Assembly (NCBI GenBank): GCA_039602395.1
Contig: JBCNJP010000007.1
Location: 121,616,957-121,680,956, forward strand
Origin: Deinandra increscens subsp. villosa
Taxonomy: Eukaryota; Streptophyta; Magnoliopsida; Asterales; Asteraceae
DNA: 64,000 nt
Reading direction: 5' to 3'
How positions within the stretch are numbered: position 1 is the stretch's first letter; each line of letters begins with the position of its first letter. Made by a program: the position numbers and the translations under genes. The notes below the pieces were generated by a model that had not been told where the DNA came from, made no database searches, and saw only the letters and a list, made by a program, of their open reading frames with translations. Positions 50,601 through 61,178 of the stretch are shown here, one piece after another.

Positions 50601-53165
50601 CGGTAACTCCTTAAGCTCTAAGACTGGTGGTTCCTCTACAGACGGTTTTTCTCCTAACTCCTCGGACTCACTAACCTCAAAAACCTCAGAACACTCATCT
50701 ACTACATCAGTCGAGACATGTTCCTGGTGAACATCATCATCAACCTCCCGGTCCTCACTCACCGGGGTCTCACTCGCAACAAGATCTGCTCCACAAATGT
50801 AGTCTAGACACCGATCCATATGGGAAATGAAAGTATCAATGAAGTAAACAGAATCGTCCTGACCTACAGAGTATTTCATGGACTGCATGACATCGAATGT
50901 GATCGTCTCATCCCCTACACGAAGTGTAATCTTCCCGTCATAGACATCGATCAATGCCTTGGCGGTGCGCAAAAAGGGGCGTCCTAGGATGAGTGGACAT
51001 TTCTCATCTACCTCCATGTCCATGACCACAAAATCCACGGGGAAGACAAATTTATCAACCTTCACCAACAAGTTTTCCACAACTCCCCGTGGATATTTAA
51101 CGGACCGATCCGCTAAAGAAATGCTCATGCGCGTCGGGGTTGGGTCTCCTAGGCCTAGCTTCTCGTAAATCGAATAAGGCATCAAATTGATGCTAGCACC
51201 TAGATCCGCCAACGCGTGGTTCACAGTCGAGCCACCTAACAAACACGGGATCGTGAAAATGCCCGGATCAGTCAGTTTCTCCGGTAGCTTGTTCTGGACC
51301 ACCGCAGAGCATCGTTCATCGAGAGTAACGGTCGAGATCGTCTCCAGCTTCTTCTTGTTGGATAGGAGATCCTTCAGAAATTTTGCATACTTGGGCATTT
51401 GCTGGAGCGCCTCAACGAACGGAAGATTTATTTTGAGTTGTTTGAACATATCGAGAAATTGACCGTACTCTCTTGCATACTTCTGTTGGATGAGACGGGC
51501 GGGGTAGGGAACTCGCCTCAGATCCTCAGCGGTTATCTCCTTTGGTTCGAATCTCTTCTTCTTCTTCTCTGCTGCCTTAGGTGCAGGAGACTCGGAGGTA
51601 GGCACGGTACTTGCTGGGACTAGCCTCGGGTGTGCCCTCCCGTCCGGAGTCTCCATCTCTATCTCCTCGTCCACCGGTTCTTCCTCCTGTGCCGATGGGT
51701 CTTGCTCTCCGCCTCTACCGCTGCGTGTTGTCACTGCCTTAAGGGTCGCATTAGGGTTTGTTTGTGTACTACCAGAAAATGATCCCCCCTTTCCTACCAA
51801 CCCAGAAACCTGTTTTCCTATGTCTCCTACTGAACGCTGTAAATCTAGAAAAGCCGACTGTTGGTTCCTAAGGAGAGTGTCGTGTTCCTTCAACTTCTGC
51901 TGCGTCTCCTGATCATGTGTCACAACCTGATTTAGCAATTGCATTTGTGCAGCCAACATTTCCTCAATCTTCTTCATACTCGACCCTGCATCACTCCCGC
52001 CATCCTGGTTCTGACGCGATTGAAAACCCGAGGGGTTCGCGCCACCCCGCCAACCAGAATTGGGGTTGGTCCTCCACCCCGACTGAAAAGAGTTACCGAA
52101 CTGGTTTCGGTTAGAGATGAAATCCACTTGCTCCTGGCCGGCAAGTGGGCAGTCGATGGTGTCATGACCTCCACGACATAGTTCACATTTAGCCTGCTGC
52201 TGAAGTTTAATGTCGTTGATCTGTTTTTGCAAAGCATCATACTGGGCCTGAGCAACAGTTTCAGAACTCACGTGGTGAACTCCCCGAGATGTAGAAAGTG
52301 AAGATTTCGTGGGAGCTAAAGTGGCCCTACGATCACCGGGGTTCTGCTGCTCAGCTAAAGCAAAACTCTCAAACAGGCCCTTGCACTCATCAATATCCAG
52401 CTTTTCCATCATGTGACCCCCTGCGGAAATGTTGAATTGTCGCTGCGTGTCGTAAGTGAGACCGTTGTAGAATTTTTCGATGATTGCCCAATCAGTGAGA
52501 CCGTGCTGGGGGCATTTGCTCAGAAGAGTGTTAAATCGCTCGTACGCAAGATAATATGGCTCGTCAGGGTCCATGCGAAAAGAATGAATCTGCTCCCTCA
52601 TACGTGCGGCTTTCGCGGGTGAATGATATTTCTTCAGGAATTTCTGTTGAAGATCGGCCCAAGTGGCAATCGAGTTCGCGGGAAGGGTTTCAAGCCACTG
52701 GGCGGCACGTGCGGTGAGTGAAAATGGGAACAAACGTAGGTAGACAGTTTCTGGCTGAACGCCATTGAGACCAAAAGTGGCACAGATACGCACGAATCGA
52801 GACAAATGGGCTGGTGCGTCCTCCTCGTCTAGGCCGTGAAATTGGATGGTTTGGGTCAGGGTGTTCAGAACATGAGATGGAATTTGCCAGTTGGCAGTGT
52901 TGGCAATGGTGGTGGGTGCAATGGAAAACCTAGCATCTACGACTCCGTCACTAGCTCTTTCATGAACAGTACGTCTAGCAGCCATATTTAAATCAGGAAA
53001 TGGAATGGGCGGTAGTAAACGAGAAACGGTTTTAGGGGTGTGTACCTTACTATCGCGAATGGCTTTCAGTTGCTCACGCAGCTCACGAATGCGCTCGTGA
53101 ATATCTTTCTCGGGTTCGGACGTAGCAGAAAACTCAGGTGGACCTTGGGAACGAGTATGGGGCAT
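47685..53165 (-). CDS. Athila-type Ty3/gypsy gag-pol polyprotein, intact
   Basis: A single frame of 1826 codons, with no frameshift between gag and pol. Domains in order: retrotransposon gag (about 75-280, with AAQWLETLPANSIATWADLQ), a zinc knuckle CELCRGGHDTIDC (327-339), and aspartic protease ADLGAS (653-658; DLG in place of the common D-S/T-G). Next are reverse transcriptase (about 930-1150, VFMDDFSVFG at 1093-1102) and RNase H (1238-1355, CDASDFAVGAVLG and ADHLSRL). Integrase follows, with its HHCC zinc site (HCHEGPSGGH, CDAC, 1462-1505) and catalytic D1534, D1592 and E1628. The ATG at 53165 gives MPHTRSQGPPEFSA. All key residues I can check are present, so it may be functional. Confidence 0.96.
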   Translation of the reverse strand: MPHTRSQGPPEFSATSEPEKDIHERIRELREQLKAIRDSKVHTPKTVSRLLPPIPFPDLNMAARRTVHERASDGVVDARFSIAPTTIANTANWQIPSHVLNTLTQTIQFHGLDEEDAPAHLSRFVRICATFGLNGVQPETVYLRLFPFSLTARAAQWLETLPANSIATWADLQQKFLKKYHSPAKAARMREQIHSFRMDPDEPYYLAYERFNTLLSKCPQHGLTDWAIIEKFYNGLTYDTQRQFNISAGGHMMEKLDIDECKGLFESFALAEQQNPGDRRATLAPTKSSLSTSRGVHHVSSETVAQAQYDALQKQINDIKLQQQAKCELCRGGHDTIDCPLAGQEQVDFISNRNQFGNSFQSGWRTNPNSGWRGGANPSGFQSRQNQDGGSDAGSSMKKIEEMLAAQMQLLNQVVTHDQETQQKLKEHDTLLRNQQSAFLDLQRSVGDIGKQVSGLVGKGGSFSGSTQTNPNATLKAVTTRSGRGGEQDPSAQEEEPVDEEIEMETPDGRAHPRLVPASTVPTSESPAPKAAEKKKKRFEPKEITAEDLRRVPYPARLIQQKYAREYGQFLDMFKQLKINLPFVEALQQMPKYAKFLKDLLSNKKKLETISTVTLDERCSAVVQNKLPEKLTDPGIFTIPCLLGGSTVNHALADLGASINLMPYSIYEKLGLGDPTPTRMSISLADRSVKYPRGVVENLLVKVDKFVFPVDFVVMDMEVDEKCPLILGRPFLRTAKALIDVYDGKITLRVGDETITFDVMQSMKYSVGQDDSVYFIDTFISHMDRCLDYICGADLVASETPVSEDREVDDDVHQEHVSTDVVDECSEVFEVSESEELGEKPSVEEPPVLELKELPSHLEYAFLEGESRLPVIISATLTEEEKRKLIQVLRAHKQAIAWRLSDIKGISPLFCTHRILMEDEYKPVVQPQRRLNPNMKEVVKKEVLKLLDAGLIYPISDSTWVSPVQVVPKKGGMTVVMNEKHELIPSRTVTGWRVCIDYRKLNDATRKDHFPLPFIDQMLERLSGQQYYCFLDGFSGYFQIPIAPEDQEKTTFTCPYGTFAYRRMPFGLCNAPATFQRCMVAIFQDMIETSMEVFMDDFSVFGSSFDQCLGNLERMLARCVETKLMLNWEKCHFMVTEGIVLGHKISRAGIEVDRAKIETISKLPPPTNVKSVRSFLGHAGFYRRFIKDFSKITRPMTRLLEKDVDFEFDESCLKAFEFLKERLVSAPILIAPDWSLPFELMCDASDFAVGAVLGQRREKHFHPIYYASKTLDNAQENYTTTEKELLAVVYAFDKFRSYLVLSKTIVYTDHAALRYLFAKKDAKPRLIRWILLLSEFDIEIRDKKGAENVAADHLSRLEDPEREKLREEAIGDTFPFESAMTVSGEFVGLTSAEEQGMPWFSDMANYLAHGMLMDGLTSQQRKKFISDSRHYIWDAPYLFRVGVDGSFRRCVSREEGLDILRHCHEGPSGGHFGPSYTARKVLDSGFYWPTLFKDAHEFVKKCDACQRVGNISSRNEMPQHPIQSVEVFDIWGIDFMGPFPPSRGNRYVLVAIDYVSKWVEAQALPTNDARVVVRFLRILFSRFGTPKVLISDRGTHFCNAQMEKVLARYGVNHRTSTAYHPQTSGQVENANRGVKRILEKTVGSNRKDWSDKLDDALWAFRTAYKTPIGTTPFMMVYGKTCHLPVELEHKAYWAIRAVNIDLAKSAKDRFLQIHEVEELRNEAYERSWSNKERTKALHDRRLKGRKEFKCGDRVLLYDSRLKLFPGKLKSRWRGPYIVKQVFPYGTVELESDSGEWKVNGHRLKHYIGGPIETDVENLPLQNFNDE

Positions 53166-53360
53166 AAACTAGAAAAGCACACAAGGAAACAGTTAAACCT
53201 AAATTAACTAAGGCACACAAAGTAAGGCAGGAAGCAAAAAGACTCAAGTTAACACCTAAGACGAAAACAATAAAAATTTAATTAAGCTAACCACACAAAG
53301 AAAAAGAAAAACACAATTAATCCTAATCTAAAAATCAAAGTTAATTTCGCTATTACCAAG
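53166..53360 (-). other. Leader between the Athila primer site and gag
   Basis: This is 195 bp of A-rich non-coding sequence directly upstream of the gag start, as usual for a retrotransposon leader. Confidence 0.6.
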
Positions 53361-53380
53361 TGTCCCCGGCAACGGCGCCA
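53361..53380 (-). other. Primer binding site, tRNA-Asp type, of the Athila element
   Basis: The minus strand reads TGGCGCCGTTGCCGGGGACA, the primer site common in Athila and related gypsy elements. It lies 6 bases inside the 5' LTR. Confidence 0.93.
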
Positions 53381-53386
53381 AAAACT

Positions 53387-55181
53387 TGATGTGCAAAAAT
53401 CGATCTATAAAAATAACCTAAATTATCCTAGACCTAGACACACTAAATTAAAACCCAATTAACCTCAAACTAGACCGACTCAACAGGCAAGTGAACCTAT
53501 CGGATGTAGAATAGCTATCGGCAGACCGGGGTCGAACCCTAGAGACACTAAAAGACAAAATTAACTATGAAAAGTAAATTACTGATTAATTGATGAAAAT
53601 TGGTTTTGTTTTGGAAAATTGATTAACTAATTAAATTAACTAAAATTAACTAATTACCTAAACTTACTAAAAATAGAAACTGCTAAAAATGGAAAGTTAC
53701 TAAAAATGGAAAGCAAACCACAAACTCAAACTCGTAAAGACCAAAAACCAGATATGACGAGAAATACCACCTAGACCTAGACTCCTGATTAATGCTATCG
53801 ACTTCTCTTGGCTTATGACAAAATGATGGAACCAGGATCTAATCACACAACCTATCAAAACCCTACGAGCCCCCGAATCACTCTCCGGATGTTACTGATA
53901 AGATCCCTAAAGGTTGGAATACGCACACTGGTTAGTTAGTTCACCTTTTAAGTCCATCCTAACTGGTTATCTTACCGCTCGAACAAATGGTTCACCTTTT
54001 AAGTCCGTCCCATCTCAATTACCCTAGCCACCCTCGGATATACCTAAAGCACACCTAGAATAACCGGAGCTACCTCTAATCTCTATGATTAACACGAATA
54101 ACAAGCAAGCCAAATTCCTAGGACATCTCCTTTTAAGACAATGCACCCCTAGTTTATTAACCAACCCGATTACCCGTTAAACCTGTACCTTTTGAGTCTC
54201 CAATTTAGCAGCACATTACAATCAAAGCCACAATTAACAACCAAAACTATAGTCCGGGACGTCTCCTAAACCACTCCTTAGAAACTAACCCTAAAGTCAG
54301 AATCTTTAGATAATTTACCCAACCCGAAAGACATTCGAAGGTAAACTAAGTTCCAATTATCAATCACAACTTCAACATGTAACACACATATGCATTAACC
54401 ACAGAAAATTAGAGGGATTTCAATAAGATAACACAACCCAAGCAATAATTATCATAATAACCAAGAAAAGTCGAATAACATCAATCAATCATCCATACGG
54501 TCTAAGTGGTACTAGAGATTTAGCCTAGCATCATAAACATGTCACAAGAACAGAACATAACAGTAGGAAAATTCATAATCAGAATCTGGTCTATGGAAAA
54601 CAAGAGTCAAAACGAATGATTAAGAACCCGGGAATGCGATTGTGAGTCGAATTCTTCAATCCTTATGCTCCAATGGCTTCAATCACGTTCTTCTGCTCTG
54701 AAAATCGTCTTCAGGGGCTCTGAGATACGGCAAGACGGATGTAATTCGACTGGAAACCCCGCATTGTATTTATAAGTGTGAAATTAGGGTTTTCCGGAAA
54801 AAACACCTCCAAGCGTATCGCTTGGAGGACTTCTGATCAGCAGGCGATACGCCTGGACCCACAAATCGACAAATTAGTCGGGTCAACGTTTAATGAACCG
54901 CCTTTGACTTTCCAGCAGCAAGCGTATCGCTTGCAACTCCCTTGGCACCAGGCGATACGCCTGGTGCATAATTTTCAGCATTTTCCTTCTATTTTCTTCT
55001 CAATTCTTCTCCGATGCTCGTTTCTCTCGGGAAATGTGCCAAAACTGCAACTTTACTATAAAACACATATTAAGACACTAATAATCAAAAACAACTAAAA
55101 ACCTATGGAAAAATTGACTCGAAAGACTCTCAAAACGACTCGAAAACGTAAAGGAAAACCGATGTGTTTTGCAACACATCA
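53387..55181 (-). repeat. 5' LTR of the Athila element
   Basis: Partner of 41424-43214 (1795 versus 1791 bp). TATA-like and start signals for the minus strand are not obvious. The hairpin set is conserved although flanking bases have diverged; in one hairpin the left LTR has lost an outer base pair (CAGGCG here, TAGGCG there). Confidence 0.96.
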
Positions 55182-57717
55182 GAGGTGTTGTGGAAAACAG
55201 GCTGTCAATATCAGATACACGCGGAAGCAACATATAATATATGTATTAAACAACCATTAGCTTATTTACAGACAGCCTGATAAGTTTTACAATCACTTGA
55301 TAATAATAATAAGTTTACTTCTAGTATCTACGCAGAATACTAGGTCACTGGGCCCGAAGGTTCTTGATAACTATTTGAACTTGTTCGCTTTATCCTGTAG
55401 AGTCACCTACTTCGAGGATCTCTACTGATTTCCTGCAAAATGGTGAATCAACTTGTATCAACAACTATGAAGTTGTTGGTGAGCCGTACCATTCCTGTCA
55501 TATATCTTTTAATGCTTCTGAATACATATTTTTGCAATGTAATGACTAGAGTTCAACCGGTAAGATATATATAAGTCACAGGGGTACAACACATGCACCA
55601 AATGATCTAGCATACTAGTTACGTAGTGATTATTGCACATTACACGCCACAATGCAATAAGTAGTCAGAGAGCATTCAACTTGTTGCACACTAAATCATA
55701 GTGGCCAAAACTTTGAATAACAAGGACAAGGTCAACGGAACTCACATGATTAATCTGGCAAGTTCAACTTGATGGTATATTTGCAGCAATAGCGTTACTA
55801 GCAAAGCAACCTAAAACAAATATTTATAATCATTACTGTTTATGACATTATCTGCCAATTATGTTCTTATATATATTCTGTTTCTAAACTATTGCATAAT
55901 GCAATACTAATGTTGCATGATGCAATACTAAGTTTTCTGATATTCGTGATTTGCGAGTAGTGTTTAATCATTTTCTGGAAAAGTGTGTGTCATGAACCGC
56001 TTTATATTTATTTAACTCAAATTTTCTGTTTCCAAGTATTGTTGCATGATGCAACATTAAACATCTATAATATTTAAACTTTTAATCTCAAGTAAATGTT
56101 ATCTCATTTACATTTTTACAAAGACATAAGCATAACTTTTGTATTAAACTAGTAATAACTAGTTTAGTTTTTATGAGAAAGTTTGTAAATAAAGACGAGT
56201 GTTCTTGTTTCATAATGTTTTGCGGTTCATACAACATTTTAATTTTTGTAACAGTTTTTGCGGGTCGTGATACTCGCGTACGAGGTTATCACAATAATTA
56301 TGAGATATCAGAATACGGTATACCTTCCGGTCGGTACGCGACTCGAACCCGGTTAACCGTAAATCGTGAAACATATCCGATTTTGATGAATGAGTAGTCC
56401 ATTCCGCTTAGAATTTCGCCACGAGTAATAATCTGTGCTCAGTTTTCTGGTTTGACTTCGTTTGACCATATAAAAATGTTGACCAGATTTGTTCACCGAG
56501 TCGACTCGGTAGACTCGGTGCGAGTTAACTCTTTATACCTAACTCAGTCCCAAATCACCACCCAAACACATATAGAAGTATTTCCCAACACATTCACAGC
56601 ATCAACATCATCTGTCAATATCGATCCGGCGGCCGGAGGCCATGGCCGCCGCCAGTAACCATGACACCGCCGTGAACACCCATCCCCATCACATTATATC
56701 ATCATCCAAACTCAAAACAATGTCAAATCTGTGACATGCAACAAGAATCCGAAGTTTTAGAAGGAGGGATAAACTGAAATTTGAAAGAACATAATAGGGG
56801 GCTTAGAGCTCAACCCTTACCGTCGCCGGAATCGCAACAAGGAGCAGTCGGAGCTGCGGTTTGAGCCGCAAACCACCATCAGTTCCTCGTTTCACTTGAG
56901 GGTCTGAGACAGAAGTAAGATATGCGGCCGGGAGGGCCACCGCCGCCGTCTGGATCCGCAACAGCAGCGCCGCCACCACCGCAGCGGCGGAACCCTAGCC
57001 GCCGACAGCGGCGACCGCTGCTTTTTGTTGCTGCTCGCGACTCAGGGACCATGGGAACAAGCTCAGGAGAAGAGAGGGGTTGAGAAACGAAGGCCGCCGC
57101 TGGCCGTCGGTCGGAATCCGGTCGCCGGAAAACCGGGGAGAGCTGGTGGCTCTCTTTTTGTTCCAGCCCTTCACGATTACTCTCTCTCTCTCTCTAATGT
57201 TTTTGCAGATTTGTTCAAATGAACAAAAGGACAAGATGGAGAGGTTTTTATATATTGGTTAAGTTGTGTGGTTTTTATTAAATCAACTGGTATTATGCCG
57301 TGATATTCGTACACATTAAATATTAAAAGTCTCGTTCATGAACCGCGATAATTCTAATATGATTGAAATATTGTAAAACCTTCGTAAACATTCTCCAAAT
57401 GTTTCAAACGTTATATTATGTATAATCTAATGATTATTTTCTTAAACACGCGGTATAAAGCGCGTATTCAACGCGAATGTCGTTCTTTACCTTCTCACGA
57501 ACCAAATATATTTCTATGACTGCAATTCTCTGTGAATACTAAAAAAAATACTTATAACCTCACAGGGTCGGTAAATCAACTTACCTGAACATTGTTTATA
57601 GTGATTGGGCTTTTGTTGGGCCACGAATTCCTTAATGGGCCTAACTGGGCTTACCGAATCCAATTTATAATCGCAAAAATTTCCCTCCGATTTTAACGGA
57701 ATTTACGAGGTGTTACA
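55182..57717 (-). repeat. Remainder of the split 5' LTR of the large element
   Basis: It begins with the second copy of GAGGT (55182-55186) and then continues the outer LTR exactly where 41423 stopped. It ends GGTGTTACA at 57717, followed by the outer target duplication GATTC. It is nearly identical to 34180-36723. Confidence 0.95.
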
Positions 57718-57829
57718 GATTCACATGGCAACAAAATGCAAACCTCATGTGAGATTTGTTAATAATTTGAAAATCAGATGCAGATGGCAAAATTGACAAA
57801 ACCTCAGGGATGCAAATAGTAATTTACTC
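57718..57829 (+). mobile_element. Terminal repeat of a Mutator-like element interrupted by the large retrotransposon
   Basis: Read in reverse, 57829-57718 starts GAGTAAATTACTATTTGCATC and proceeds with CCTGAGGTTTTG and CAAATTATTAACA. That is the same layout as the terminal inverted repeat at 58799 (GAGTTAAATACGATTTGCAT, CCTGTGGTTTG, CAAATTATTAACA). It is a related but diverged terminus. Its other half lies left of 34130. Confidence 0.55.
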
Positions 57830-58798
57830 TTTATAAAATCAAAAGATACGCTTGGACAAATGAGGTATTGGTTAAGTTAAAAACTATATTCAATATTTAA
57901 AGAAAACTTCATGGCTGAACTAATATAAAATAGTTGTTGAAACGGTTGTAATTTTTTTTTTTTTCAAAATAACTCTCATGTATAAAATCATCATGCCGTT
58001 TAAAAATAATCCATGTCTTACAAAATTAATTATAAGAAAGAATAAATGAATATAAAGTTCATCTTCAAAAAGTTGTGTAAATACTTTTTGAAATAAACTA
58101 CCTCAAACTTTATTTCAAATGTAATTTATAAAACTTTAGAGTGCGTCACATCTCTTTCAAATGCAAGTCACTTGATTATCAATTTTTTCATTTTGTCTCT
58201 TCTTCATCTACTCAATCCTTTTAATCCAGCCATAACGCTTTAACTTGTCAGCCGCCGGAGTTTTCCAAGCAGTCACCGTAGCATCAAAATCAACTCGGAT
58301 CCGTTTTTGTTTCGAAGCACCGTCATAACGCCAGAGATGGAGAACATCCCCGCCGTTGTCGTTTCAACTAATCGGTGTCGTATAACGCATGGTAATTCCG
58401 CCAAATAGTGGAAGTCGGAGCTCTGGGCAATTGCAGAGGATGACGATGTTTTGAACATGTGCCAACGGAGTCATGGTGTCGTTAGATCTGAAAAGAAACT
58501 GTTGAAGAAAGCCAAATCCGCCGGGAAAAGTCGGTCTCATTCTTTCGGATACTTTTAAGAGAGAAAGATTGTAGGTATGAATAGAGAGAGAGATGAGTTG
58601 TTTTCAAAGTCAGAGAAGAAAGATGAGTTGTAAACCAATTATGACATTGAACAATTTTATCGGCTTAATAATGTGTTGTTAAACACTAATTGGACAATAC
58701 GAATATATTATCTTGGGAAAAGATCTACAGAAAACAAATAATTATCCAAAAAACTAAAAAACCAACATTTTTTCTCTATAACTTCTTCATATATTTTT
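57830..58798. other. Stretch between two Mutator-like elements; one gene-like patch
   Basis: 57830-58200 is AT-rich with nothing recognised. 58220-58500 has more balanced composition; the minus strand reads DNGGDVLHLWRYDGASKQKR then RVDFDATVTAWKTPAADKLK in one frame. I do not recognise it and no start or splice site can be placed. Confidence 0.35.
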
Positions 58799-59956
58799 GA
58801 GTTAAATACGATTTGCATCCCTGTGGTTTGGAGGTTTCAACCATTTGAGTCCAAATCTCAAATTATTAACAGATATCTCCTCATGGTTATAATTTCTTGC
58901 GATTTGAGTCCCTAGACCCAACTTCTGTTAACTGTGCCGTTAACTTGACCTCATGTGCGCTGCACATGAGGGCAAAATCGTCAATTCCCCCTATCTCTCA
59001 TTTAATAACCTAACTTCAGTATCTTTCTCCCAAATTTCCACCTATATCTCTACCCCTGTCATTCTAGAATCTCCAGACCTCACTCACCGGCCAAACCAAA
59101 ACTCCGGCCACCAAATATAGTCCCTCTCTATCTCTACTCTCTCTCTCTACCCCACACCACATACAAAATTCTGGCAATCCATCTACCACCGGTCACCCAC
59201 CACCGACCTCTTCAATCTATATAAAACCTAAAACTGGGTTCGCGACCTTGATTCACTCCAAAACTGGGTTTGTGATGAAAAAGATTGTGGTTGCAGTGGA
59301 CCGGTGGTAACAGATGACAACGAGAAAAATACGACGACCGTTCGCTTGCCATTGGTTAGATAGCGGTGGTCCTTGACAACGTACACACACAATTTTCTTC
59401 TCTGGTCTACTCACACCTCCCCTCTCATTTTTCACAAGTAGCAACAATTTAAAGATTTGGCCTAATCCTCTCATACATTAAAGATGGATCTGTGACTTTA
59501 AATGCCTATGGCCCCCATTTGATTCACCCAAAAAAGAAAAAAGTTGCTATGTAACTACAATCAATTCTTTAAAAAGTGTCACTAAAACATTTGTGCTCGG
59601 TGGTGTGTTTAAGGTTAGAGAAGAAGGTGGGGATTTTGTGGTGGGGGAATTTTGGTCAGAGAGAGATTAGAAAAAGAGAGGGAGAGCCACCGGAACGAGA
59701 GAGAGGGGTGTACATATATGTGGAAATTTGGGAGAAATTAGGTTATTAAATGAGAGAGAGATAGGGGGAATTGACAATTTTGCCCTCATGTGCATCGCAC
59801 ATGGGGCCAAGTTAACGGCACAGTTGACAGAAGTTAGGTTCAGGGACTCAAACCACAAGAAATTGTAACCATGAGGAGATATCTGTTAATAATTTGAGAT
59901 TTGGACTCAAATGGTTGAAACCTATAAACCACAGGGATACAAAGCGTATTTAACTC
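58799..59956. mobile_element. Non-autonomous Mutator-like element (long TIR, 9-bp target duplication)
   Basis: It is 1158 bp with terminal inverted repeats of about 230 bp, starting GAGTTAAATACG and ending CGTATTTAACTC. Flanks are the exact 9-bp duplication TATATTTTT (58790-58798 and 59957-59965). The arms are roughly 90 percent alike by eye. The interior contains a CCGGCCACC/CCACCGG-rich patch and CT/GA runs but no transposase. Long TIRs and a 9-bp duplication are the hallmark of MULEs. Confidence 0.92.
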
Positions 59957-59965
59957 TATATTTTT

Positions 59966-60845
59966 AAAAAGAATTTCATCAAAAAGTCCATAATTTTATT
60001 AGCTTTATTTATGAGAAAAAAATTAAAAAAATAAATAAAAGGTTTAGCGATTTTTTATTAGCGCATCATACAATAGTACTAATAGTATTAGATAATGCAT
60101 TATAATTAAAACTACTTAAAAAGAAGAAATTTAACTTAAATATGAAGGTGGTTTATACGAATAGTAAAAAACAAAGAATTGGCATTCATAAACCAATTTT
60201 ATATTATTATTGCATAGTGCATTATTAATTTCAAGCTAAAATCCGAATTTTATTTTATTTTTTAAAAAAACTCGAAAATGTTTTTAAAGTTTTTTTTTTT
60301 CCAGTATTCTTAAAATCATGAAAGAAACATATAAAAAAAGTTTTAAAAAAATAAATTTTTTCTTGGTTTTTTGGTTTTTTACAAAATATTGGTTTTCTAT
60401 AAAACCCAACCCATAATATGTTATCAACCCCTTTACTCAATCTCCACACTTCCAATCAATTCGCTTTTGTGACATTTGGATAACGCTTAGTGAAGCACTA
60501 TTGGAAGACGCCACTCGGGTTTTTCTGGTTCAACTTTAATTCAACATTGGCGGCACTAAATTCTTAGCCTTCTTCGGACCAAACAGCCTTTGCCTACTGT
60601 TTTTGTATAGCCAATTTTTCGTCGCATGCCAATACACGTGCACACAGTGCTTTTTTTTTCAAAATCGGTTTCGGTTTGGTGAACACAAAGTCCAAACCAG
60701 TTATTATAAAAATCGGTTCCCGTTACTAACTGGTTTTAGGTGGAAAAATGCGAAACCTATCCAAATCGATTCCTAATTACGCTCAAGCCGGTTGGCCAAA
60801 TCGTTTTTTTTTGTTTTTTACCAATTATTTATTAGCTAACATATA
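59966..60845. other. AT-rich stretch, nothing recognised
   Basis: There are homopolymer A and T runs (60003-60060, 60250-60380) and no recognisable domain. AAATCGGTT-type phrases recur near 60662-60810 (ATCGGTTTCGG, ATCGGTTCCC, ATCGATTCC). No gene is supported. Confidence 0.5.
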
Positions 60846-61166
60846 TGTTAAAATCTACAACAAGATCAAACACAATATAGAAATTGGAATGAGGAAACTC
60901 TTATTGATTTGAGACGATAATGAAACAAACAACTGATTTGGGAATTCGAGTCATGAATACAAAATGCCTAATCTGCAACTTATATGAACTAACCAAAGCT
61001 AACGAACTACAGTCACTCACACGGTTAAGAGACTTAACCACAGTTAACCCAAATGGTCTTTAAATGAAATGTTGCATTCGACACCCTTGAAGTTTCAACT
61101 CTGACAGTTTGAACCCAATAACTTCTAACCAACCATAAACCTCTTTAACAATAGAATTGTCTCAAC
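60846..61166 (-). repeat. 3' LTR of the truncated copia element
   Basis: On the plus strand it starts TGTTAAAATCTAC and ends TTGTCTCAACA (TGTT...AACA inverted ends). It abuts the polypurine tract at 61167. No partner LTR is in the window, so the outer border rests on the TG only. Confidence 0.7.
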
Positions 61167-61178
61167 AGCTCTCCACCT

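Larger units (their letters stand above)
41424..55181 (-). mobile_element. Complete Athila-type Ty3/gypsy retrotransposon nested in the LTR
   Basis: It is 13,758 bp with LTRs at 41424-43214 and 53387-55181, target duplication GAGGT on both sides, tRNA-Asp-type primer site, polypurine tract, one intact gag-pol frame and a downstream ORF resembling the Athila ORF1 family. The order on the minus strand is LTR, primer site, gag-pol, long spacer, second ORF, polypurine tract, LTR. The reverse transcriptase YxDD box is replaced by FMDDFSVFG, usual for the Athila lineage. It looks potentially autonomous. Confidence 0.96.
34130..57717 (-). mobile_element. Large Ty3-like LTR retrotransposon whose 5' LTR is split by an Athila element
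   Basis: The left LTR is 34130-36723. The right LTR is in two pieces, 41374-41423 and 55187-57717. The target duplication GATTC is exact (34125-34129 and 57718-57722). The orientation is minus: polypurine tract at 36724-36737 beside the left LTR, and a tRNA-iMet primer site at 41359-41370 beside the right LTR. Without the nested 13.76 kb it would be about 9.8 kb. The internal 4.6 kb has only decayed pol pieces. The two LTRs differ at about six substitutions and two indels by eye. Confidence 0.93.
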
